Part shown: positions 53,579-61,543 of the stretch, piece after piece | Position numbering within the stretch: the stretch's first letter is position 1 | How the letters are laid out: every line of letters begins with the position of its first letter | Source: Vitrella brassicaformis | Taxonomy: Eukaryota > Sar > Vitrellaceae | NCBI GenBank assembly: GCA_001179505.1 | Contig: CDMY01000453.1 | Span: 3,714 to 65,256 of the forward strand | Direction: 5' to 3' | DNA: 61,543 nt | Notes under the pieces: model-generated | Seen by the model: the letters and a program-made list of their open reading frames with translations, nothing else | What the model was told of the DNA's origin: nothing | Database searches by the model: none | Translations under genes and position numbers: made by a program

Positions 53579-55456
53579 TCACCCCTCGTTGAGCAGCTCC
53601 TTGAGTCTCTCTTGGTGCGCGGCTGGCGTCGGCTCCTGGTGCTCCCTGCACACACACAGACTCGCGTGTTTGACGGGACAAATACTGAGTGCATTAGTCA
53701 CCTGATCCATTGGGAGATGAGCAGCACCAGGGGGTTGGTCCACGAGTGACGCAGCCACGACGAGTCGCCGCCGGCACGCGACTTGACCGCTGCACTCTGC
53801 ACCACACCCACACAAAGGCAGCCACCACACACGTGTGTACGCTATAAGCCCCTGCTCACACACTAAGTGACCTACCTGTGTGTTTGCCGTGGAGTCCCCC
53901 TGCTGCTGCTGGCGGTCTTTGTTGAGCGCCTCGATGAACTTGTCGACATGGCCGAATCTGACCATCTTGCCGGACGCCATGTGTGCGACGTGTGTGGCCC
54001 ACGCCTGCATGCCGTCAAATATGTGGGTAGCGTAGACGATCGTCACGCGGCGCTGCACCGACTCCTCATACAAAAACTGCAGCAGCTGCACCGCGCCAAC
54101 CAGAGAGAGACAGAGAGAGAACAAGTGTGTGTGTCTGGGTGTGGCTGTGTGGCTGTGTCGCTAAGGTTACGTCTTGCCGCGCCACGACGTCCAAGTCGGT
54201 GGTGATCTCGTCCAGCAGCAGCACCTGCACACACACACACACACACACACATAAACACACGTGTGTGTCGGTCTGGCTGGCTGGCTGTGTGAGGATGATG
54301 TAGGTACGTCGAAAGGTTTGACGAGGCCCAGCAGCAGCTGCACGCGACGCCGCTGACCCTCAGACACCTGCACAGCACACAAGACACACATAGACACACA
54401 CACACACACACACATAATACACATGCCATTCGGTGCTTGCCTGGTGCATCCTCCACTCGAGGTCAACCTGCACACGAAGATACACACATTAGTGGCCTAC
54501 ACGTGTGTCTGAGATTGTGTGTGTGTGGTCAATGGCTCACCCCCAGCACGTGTATGAGGTGCTTCAGCCTCTCCGTGTCCGGCACAGCAGCTCCCTTGAG
54601 CATCGACCACACAGGAAAGTCTCCCTGACACACACACAGACAAGCCCACAGACACACACGTGTCAATCAACGCCCACAGACACACACGTGTCAATCAACG
54701 CGGCCAGACACACCAGACACATCAGAGAGGCCATGGGAACCGACCTACTCAACTCACCTGGTAGGCCACGCCGTAGCCGCAGAAGGCCACATCACGCACC
54801 CAATTGCCGCCTGCAGACATCAACACATCCATCCATCCATCCATCCATCCATTGCAGTGTGTGTGCCAATCCACCGGTCGGCCGACCTACCTAGGTATGA
54901 CACGCGCGCCTCGACCTCTCTGTCGTGGAAGGGCGACCCGCCCAGTATCTCTATAGACGACCTACAGACACAGACAGAGAAACAGACAGACAGACACATG
55001 AGGGAACGAACAAGGACAAGACAACACCCATGTGTGGCCACGGCGTTCAGTCAGTCACCTGGGCACCATGTTCTTGCCGCCCAGCAGCCGCAGGAGGGTG
55101 CTCTTGCCTGCAGCCGTCAACGCAATTCACACACACATCCACACACACACACACACACGAGCCCAAAGTGTGTGAAGATCCACGCACTGGCAGACCGCGC
55201 TCACCTGCTCCATTCTCTCCCACTAACAGACACCTGCACACACACAAGCACACGACCATCATTGTGTGCAGATCTGCCATCCATGAGCTGTGACAGTGAT
55301 GCCCTTCCATCTCAGCACTCCAGCAGTCACTTGCCTGTCGCCCTTCCTCAGCTGCAAAGACACATCGCGCAGCACGTGCTTGCTGCTCGCGCCATAGGCG
55401 AAGTCCAGCCCCCGGACAGCCACAGACGGCGGCCGCTCTGTTTTGTCCGAACACAT
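53579..55456 (-). CDS. CAF16: CAF16-type soluble ABC ATPase
   Basis: A single nucleotide-binding domain spread over about a dozen short exons, from the ATG at 55456 (MCSDKTERPPSVAVRGLDF) to ELLNEG-stop at 53579. Walker A (GENGAGKST) is split by an intron, the signature is VSEGQRRRVQLLLGLVKPF, Walker B is LLLDEITTDLDVVAR and the switch His lies in VYATHIFDG. The SPFHDREVEARVSYLG segment, DLEWRMHQ before the signature and THIFDG mark the CAF16/plant ABCI19-21 group, which lacks membrane domains. Yeast Caf16 associates with the CCR4-NOT complex. A Gln tract (DRQQQQGD) sits near the C terminus. The intron after LRKGDR begins GCAAGT, a rare GC-AG intron (donor at 55334). It is head-to-head with the TLS1-type gene. 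Confidence 0.9.
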
Positions 55457-55552
55457 CGATGTCACCCGTGCCCTAAGATTTGGCAAGAAAAACAGCGCTG
55501 ATCTGTGCGAGCTCGGAAATCTGCGAGCTTAGCGAAAAAGAAAGAAGCAAAA
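55457..55552. promoter_or_regulatory. 96-base bidirectional promoter region
   Basis: Only 96 bases separate the start codons of the CAF16-type gene (minus) and the TLS1-type gene (plus). Both 5' UTRs and the core promoters must fit here or overlap. No TATA box is seen. Confidence 0.55.
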
Positions 55553-57290
55553 ATGGATGAGAAGAAGGAGATGGACGAGAAACAGCAGACAGAGGCGAAG
55601 GAAGCCACGATAGCTGTTGCTGCTGCTGCTGCTGATCCTTCGGATGGTGGTGATGCGGAGAAGGCAGCGTCCGCACCCAAAGCAGCGAAAGCATCTGAGG
55701 CATCTTTCTCTCCCTCTCCCCCTCCTCATCCCCCGGGACACGCTCACACACAAGATGACAGCAAGCGTGACGCCAGCCAGAAGCAGCAGCATCCGCAGCC
55801 AGCACAGCCTCCTGCCGAGGCTCCTCCCCTTTTCGTCAAGCCTCGCGCATTCACCAAAGGCCGAGTCCGCAAGAGAGAGCGAGACGACCACGACCAAGAC
55901 CAAGACCAGAAGCAACGACCGACGACATCAGCTGGCGATGGAGATCTGGATCAGGAGCCGCACCATCAGGAGAAGGGCAGCATCGGGGAGGTGCAGATGC
56001 TGCAGCGGATGCGCGAGCGGCGGAAGGGGCTGAGTGTGGAGGTCATGAACACTACCATGGCGAGGGAGAGGGAGGAGGAGAAAGCTGCCGAAGAGGTAGC
56101 TGGGCTGCACACACACTCGCAGCCAGACAGCCAGCCAGCCAGCCAGACAGACAGACAGGCACGATGAACAGAATCGAACACATCACACAGACGAGAGGCT
56201 CGATGGATGGACGCTTGATATATATGTGTGTGGTGTGTGTGGTGTGTATGCCATATGTAGGAGGAGGAGCAGTACGGCCTGTTGGATCGGCAGTTTGCCA
56301 GCGCCGGGATGGGCGGGGCGGGCAGGAGAGGCAACGAGGCCATGGACCAACACCTGTAAGCCAAGCCAACCCAAGCCATCCTCCCACCCGTCATGCTGTC
56401 GTCATTACATTGCCCTGTGTGCGTGGTGTGTGTTGTCTGTCAGCGAGGAGTTTTTGCGGGAGCGTTTGGATGTGACGGAGGACAAGGGCGATGAGGCGCC
56501 TCAGGAGAAGACGCGCGAGCAGGAGCTCTACGAGATACCCCCCGAGCTCAGGGTAAGTGGACCGTGTCTGTCGGTGCCACGCAGGCACAACACAGCTGTG
56601 CGTGTGGTTTGTGTGTTGTGTTGTGTTGTTTGACCGGACAGATCAAGGATGCGACCGAGGAGCATGCCGAGAAGATGAATTGGGTCACAGGCCTGGTCGA
56701 GGTGCCGCTGCCCATCGAGTAGGCAATGACACCGTCAAACCCACAATACACACAGCAACCACACCAGACAGACACACGAGTGCATCTGTCTGTGTGTGAT
56801 TGTGTGATTGTGTGATTGTGTGTGTGTGTGTGTTAAAGGTACAAGCTCAAGAACATCGAGGCGACAGAGAAGGCCAAGCGCGAGAAGCTGCAGCTGGGCG
56901 GACAGAGCGTCGCTGCGTCGGGACGGCCCTGGGCTCCTGCTGCTGCTGCTGGTGGTGCTGCTGCCGCTGACGGTGTGTACCCATTACCCATCCATCCACC
57001 ACTCACACAACCATTTTCCACCACTGTGTGTGTGTGTTGTGTGTTGTGGCATGTGCAGCAGGTGATGAGGGTCTGGAGGTGGTGCACAAGGCGTTCGGCT
57101 CCCGCTTCTTCAACCCCCACAGACCCAAGTCACAGGTGGGTGGGTGGGTGAGTCAGTCAGTCAGGGGCACAAGACATGTGGCTATCTATCGTGTGTGTCT
57201 CCGATGTGTGTGTCTGATATGTGTGTATGTCAGATGGCGACGGACGACCAGACGCTGGAGAGGTTTCGGAAGCGGTTCAGGGGCCGATAG
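55553..57290 (+). CDS. C9orf78/TLS1 (HCA59) family splicing-associated protein
   Basis: Seven exons (55553-56095, 56261-56355, 56444-56552, 56642-56718, 56839-56972, 57059-57135, 57234-57290) sum to 364 codons with agreeing phases, giving 363 residues. The N-terminal half is Ala/Lys/Pro-rich low complexity, then RKRERDD and MLQRMRERRKGLSVE. The C-terminal half has the family's core: EEFLRERLDVTEDKGDE, EQELYEIPPELR, NWVTGLVEVPLPIE and YKLKNIEATEKAK. A final segment (FGSRFFNPHRPKSQ) matches the conserved F-H/NR motif region. Family members associate with the spliceosome and, in fission yeast, affect splicing of telomere and shelterin-gene transcripts. The start is the first ATG after the divergent spacer. 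Confidence 0.85.
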
Positions 57291-57960
57291 ATAGGCTGAT
57301 ACATAGATTTGACTCACTCGTGAGATTGATGAGACCAGGCCGGTGGTGCAGACGGAAGAAACACTAGAAATGAGACTGGATAAGCTCCACTATCGTGGCG
57401 ATTCCGTGAGCCAGGCGGGACCAAGTGGGCGAGGTGGTCATCTCCACCCTCACCTGCATGGTCTGGACGGGCTCGTGAAGTCGCTACGATCGTGGAGTTC
57501 ATCTCACTTGCAGCGAAACAACACGTGTGTGTGATGTCCTGTCTTCTTGACTTGAGTGTCTTATTGAGTACATCTACAACAGACAGACAGAAATGAGCAA
57601 CAAACGGCCATGAACATGACAATCCCCAACACACAAGCAAACAGCCGGGCAGGGTTTGTTGGGTGTGTAGGGTTTTTTTTGCCACGTCACAAGCTCGCAA
57701 TCGCCGGGAAGGGAAGAGTGGATTGTGGGCGTGCCTCGCGCATTCCGAAGGTCACGTGAGCCTCGTTCTCTCAGCGGCTGTCGAATAGCTCGGTCGTTTG
57801 GGCGGCCTCTTGAGTGAGAGAGAGGCTTTCCTTTGGTCCTTTGCTCGGTCGGCCTGTGAGGCGCTGGTGTGAGCCTGTGAGGAGCTCCTCTCGGTATCGG
57901 TGTGGGTCGGTACTTGTATCATTGTTTGGTGAACCGAATTCTCACTGACAGTACGATACG
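57291..57960. other. Spacer between two plus-strand genes
   Basis: Presumed 3' flank of the TLS1-type gene and promoter of the small membrane-protein gene. It contains a T-run (57673-57680) and no supportable gene. Confidence 0.4.
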
Positions 57961-58281
57961 ATGGCGGCCTTCAACTGCATCTGGTGAGTGGAGTGAGCCA
58001 AGAATGGATGGGTGGGGCAACAACAACACGGACACACACACGCACGCACACGCATGGGCGTGCACATGGATGCCTTTGCTCATTGTCTGTGTGCCGTACT
58101 GTGTGTGTACATGTGTGTGATGTTTGTCACTCAGTGAGTTTTTGAACGCGATCAACGGTCAGATTACTGCGGCGGCGGCGGCCAACTTCGACATGGTGAC
58201 GGACGTGGCCACCGACGCCACCATCGAACCGCTCCCCACACAGGGAGGTAAGCAGTGACGAGAGCCGAGCCGACTACACAG

Positions 58282-58317
<36 letters not shown>

Positions 58318-58639
58318 CCTTGCCTTCGTCAACATATGATGGCGTGTGTGCGGTGTGGTCGGTGTGGCTGTGTCATTTGATTTGACCAGACACTGCTGCC
58401 GTCATGACGCCGGGCACAGTGCTGCTCACCGTGCTGCTCATCGCCTACCTCGTGCTGACATTCCAGGTGTGTACCGCCCCGCCCCGCCCACACACGCGCG
58501 CACTGGATGGATGGATGTGTTGTGGATGTCTGTGTGTGTGTGTGTGTGTGTGCAGCGTGGCGGCTCAGGCGGGGGGAAGCCCAGCGGGGGCGGGAGGGGC
58601 ACACCGCCCCCCGGGCCCTCGCCGGACCCCATATTCTAG
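57961..58639 (+). CDS. 98-residue single-pass membrane protein
   Basis: Four exons (57961-57983, 58135-58247, 58390-58465, 58555-58639) total exactly 99 codons with matching phases. The N-terminal part is a short soluble stretch (EFLNAINGQITAAAAANFDM, then acidic/Thr residues). A single hydrophobic helix follows (PGTVLLTVLLIAYLVLTFQ) and then a Gly/Pro-rich basic tail (RGGSGGGKPSGGG...) ending in PDPIF. No cleavable signal is seen, so the helix probably anchors the protein, with one small domain on each side. I do not recognise the family. The third intron ends in a TG repeat immediately before the acceptor AG. Confidence 0.7.
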
Positions 58640-61530
58640 ACACGCACACACACCATCACACACACGTCACATCACATTACTCCACACCACACCGCCCCAC
58701 CATGGTGGGTAGCTAGCTCGGTCCGGCTTGCTCGTTTCTCTCTCTCTCTCCCCCTCTCTCTGTCTCTCCCTACCTCTGAGTGAGTGTTTGTCCTACCTCG
58801 TTGTTATCCTGGCCGTCCTGTGCGTGCGTGTGGACGTTGTGCGATGAAATGGAATCGATGGAGTGGGATGGGATGCGGCCGGCTTCTACCGTTTTTGGCC
58901 TGGCTGCCTGGCTGGCCGGCTGGCTGGCTGGCTGGCTGCGTCATCCCATCGCGAACGACCATGAGAGTGCAAGTTTTTCTTTTGCTGTGTGCTGTCTGTC
59001 TGCCTGCCTGCCTGCCTGCCTGTCTGGCTGTGTGGCTGCATCTGCACCTGTCCGTGCGTGGGGCGATCGTAAATACGACACACACACAGCTAGAGAGAGA
59101 GAGAGGGACAGGCGCGGAGAGAAGGAGGAGCCTTTCAGGCAGGCAGACAGACAGGGCTGGCAGATGGGAGGCTGGTGCTCAGCACTCGGCTCACACACAA
59201 GCATAGACAGACAGAGAGACAGACAAATGGGGGTCAAATGGGACTCTCCATGTGTGTGTCAATGTGCGTGGTTCGTTCGAGACTCTGTGTGTGTGTGTGT
59301 GTGTGTGTGTCGCGCCCTACCTAATGATGATGTACAGATACTCTCTGTCCTTTGCTGTCCCGGGCGGCGCTGCTTGGCGGCGTCCGACGCCGGCAACTGG
59401 TAGACAGTGAGCAGCGGCACTTAGCCAGCCAGACTGACGGACACGGGCGCACACACACACACACACACACGGCGAACCACACACAACGGTCACAGACAGC
59501 CAGACAGACAGACAGGTGCGTCTCTCACTCACTTACCCTTGTCGACTTGTAATATGGGATGGATGGATGGATCCAGGTGGTTGGTTTACTGTCTGGTTGT
59601 CTGTCTGCCTGCCTGCCTGCGCGTGTGTGTGGGTGTGCGTGTGTGCGTGTGTAGCGCGGGCAGTGATGCAGGGAGGGATGCGGGGAGGCGGGCAATAACG
59701 TACGACCCACGTTCCGTACGCACCGATGTGTGTTATATACCATATATACTAACTAGTGTACAGGTGAGCGTCTGTCGAGCGTCCCTGGCATGGCTGATGT
59801 GCTGGTGGTGTGGCGGATGAGGGTATGGATGGATGGATGCGCCCTTTTTTCGTCTGCGGGTGAAAGGAATGTCCGTGTGGCGTGTAGTCCGAGAGAGAGA
59901 GAGAGAGAGAGAGAAGTTTGCCCGCACATGGACATGGGTGATGTATGTGTTGGTGACGGTGTGATGATGGTGCCGTTGGTGTGTGGTGTTGGTGTGGACG
60001 GACCTGTCTGCCTGCCTACGTCATGTCATGATGAAGGCACACTATATAGTCTATACGCAACCAACGGGCCCACTCCACTGGATGAGCTTAGCTCTTGTTG
60101 ATGGGAACCATAAAATCACCGTCTCTTTATTTTATCGTTCCGTGACATCCGAGTCAGGCCGGGCAATCCATCCATACATCCACCACGCCACCCCCCCAGT
60201 CACCACCCTTTAGTTGCTTACCGTGCGACAAACGAACAGACAGACAGACAAACCAGGCAGGCTCTTCAGCACATCCAGCCACTCCATAGAAATACCCACA
60301 CACGCACACGCATTGACAACAAATCTATAGACACAGGTGGACAGCCAGACAGACAGCCATGCAGCTGAGTGGGCGGGTGGAACGCCGTGAGTTTGGTTAC
60401 TTATGTGTATGTATGTGTGTGTGTATGTGTGTGCATGTGTGTGAGGGGTGTGTGTGGTCCTCTGAGAGCGGTGTGTTGTGTGTGACGTATCCGGCTTGCT
60501 CACCATACCACGACAAATGATTACACACACCACGCCCCACACACAGGCGCCGCCTGCCGCAGCACCCGCCCACCTCTCGAACTCACACACACATATAATG
60601 CAGATGGATATATAAAAAACACAAACAAAGATTCAGAGGGAAAGTAACCTCGACATTGCAATCAGTCCACACACTAACAGCCATCCATCCATCCATATGG
60701 ACAGGCAGACAACAGAGAGCGGACCGTATACACACTAGAAATGAGCTGGGCGGCTCCTCCTCCCGCTGCTGCTGGTGCTGCTGCTGATAAAAGGAAAACG
60801 CAGCGAGGCCGGCAGAACAGAAAGGGAAGGAAGCTGATGCACGGCGGCACGGCTCTCTGTGTGTCTGTGTATCTCTGTGTGTCTGTGGGTCTCTGTGTCT
60901 GGGGGTAGTGGGTGCATCCTTTATCGAGAATCACTGTGTGCTGTGCTGTGCTGTGCTGTGTTCCTAGTAGGCACATTAGAAGCGATTTCCACACGCACAC
61001 ACATGCACACATACACTCACACACGAGGCAAAGGCACCGCAGACACCACCCAAGGGAAAAGACAGCCAGCCATCCAGCCGTTCCACCGTGCCACCACTCT
61101 TTTTCACGTAGCCGAACGAAATAAGTATACACAAAGACATTCATTGGCGAGGAGAGGCCTCTCATTGCTAGTAGGTAGCAGAGAGAGACGCACACACACA
61201 CAGTGGGAGAGAGGGTCAGGCTGAGTGTGTGTGTGTGTGTGCGGGGTGCCTTCCCTTCGCTATCACTCGGTGCGGCTGTACATGGCCCAGACACACACAC
61301 ATCCAGCCGTCCATCCATCCAGGCAGACAGCCAGGCACAGCCAGGTCTATAATACATCACCCACACACACCCAAACACACCATCCATCCACTCGCCCCGG
61401 CAGGCATGCAACAAATCGGCCGGGCGAAAAACGAGATGATGAAAAAGAAGACAGAGAACATCTCTCTCTCTCGCCCGCTCCGCTCCCTCTCCCCGGCAAC
61501 CAATCCACAAAAGACAGACCTCCAGCTCAC
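58640..61530. other. Simple-sequence-rich spacer, no gene called
   Basis: About 2.9 kb of GGCT, CATC, CAGA, GT/CA and GA repeats, including a CTGG/CTGC-rich block (58901-59030) and a GA run (59891-59914). Several long open frames here are artefacts of repeats. A short plus-strand stretch at 59330-59401 (MMMYRYSLSFAVPGG) is followed by a possible donor but has no partner exon that I can support. Confidence 0.5.
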
Positions 61531-61543
61531 TCCCCCCCCCCCC
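61531..61543. repeat. Poly-C run at the window's right edge
   Basis: Terminal run of C, mirroring the left edge. Read as an assembly stop at a homopolymer. Confidence 0.8.

Noticed and set aside
60674-61510. 278-codon minus-strand open frame near the right edge
   Set aside because: Composed of translated CA/TG and CATC repeats, with no recognisable domain.

Overview
The window is nuclear DNA of an intron-rich, GC-rich eukaryote. Almost every gene is cut into short exons by GT-AG introns of about 50-100 bases. Many introns contain TG/CA repeats, often directly before the 3' splice AG, and the spacers are full of CATC, GTCT and CA microsatellites. Gene families and style fit an alveolate alga of the chromerid type; Vitrella brassicaformis is my best guess, inferred from composition and gene architecture and not proven. 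Both window ends and both edges of the single 300-N gap are poly-C/poly-G runs, so this looks like a complete scaffold. I rebuilt genes by joining exons whose splice phases agree.

Left part (0.2-14 kb): a minus-strand gene encodes a stand-alone NRPS-like enzyme (adenylation domain, carrier domain, then three membrane/left-handed beta-helix modules), resembling the bacterial epsilon-poly-lysine synthetase (Pls) layout. It diverges from a plus-strand gene for a secreted, Cys-rich, PAN/apple-like protein. An ankyrin-type protein (minus) and a 95-residue small protein (plus) follow as another divergent pair.

Middle (15-34 kb): one giant minus-strand gene of about 19 kb encodes a secreted/membrane multidomain protein. 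It has a signal peptide, PAN-like, galactose-binding-like, trefoil-like, bacterial-type Ig-like and Myxococcus-type Cys-rich modules, a REJ-like region, a GPS cleavage motif and several membrane segments, ending in a charged tail. It is polycystin-1/REJ-like.

Right part (35-58.6 kb): a secreted RNase T2 (minus) diverges from a BTB(T1)-TLDc-TLDc gene (plus) carrying two apparent one-base deletions. Then come GPATCH3 (plus); a small charged protein with two alternative, duplicated terminal exons (minus); three minus-strand genes with apparent frameshifts or stops (a TM protein, a PPR-like protein and another TM protein); a CENP-B-type HTH protein (plus); a secreted Cys-rich small protein (minus); a CAF16-type soluble ABC ATPase (minus) head-to-head with a C9orf78/TLS1-type splicing-factor gene (plus); and a 98-residue tail-anchored-like membrane protein (plus). 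The last 2.9 kb is simple-sequence-rich spacer.

No single pathway links the genes. The recurring theme is closely spaced divergent pairs sharing short promoter regions. No rRNA, tRNA, CRISPR or complete transposon was recognised.
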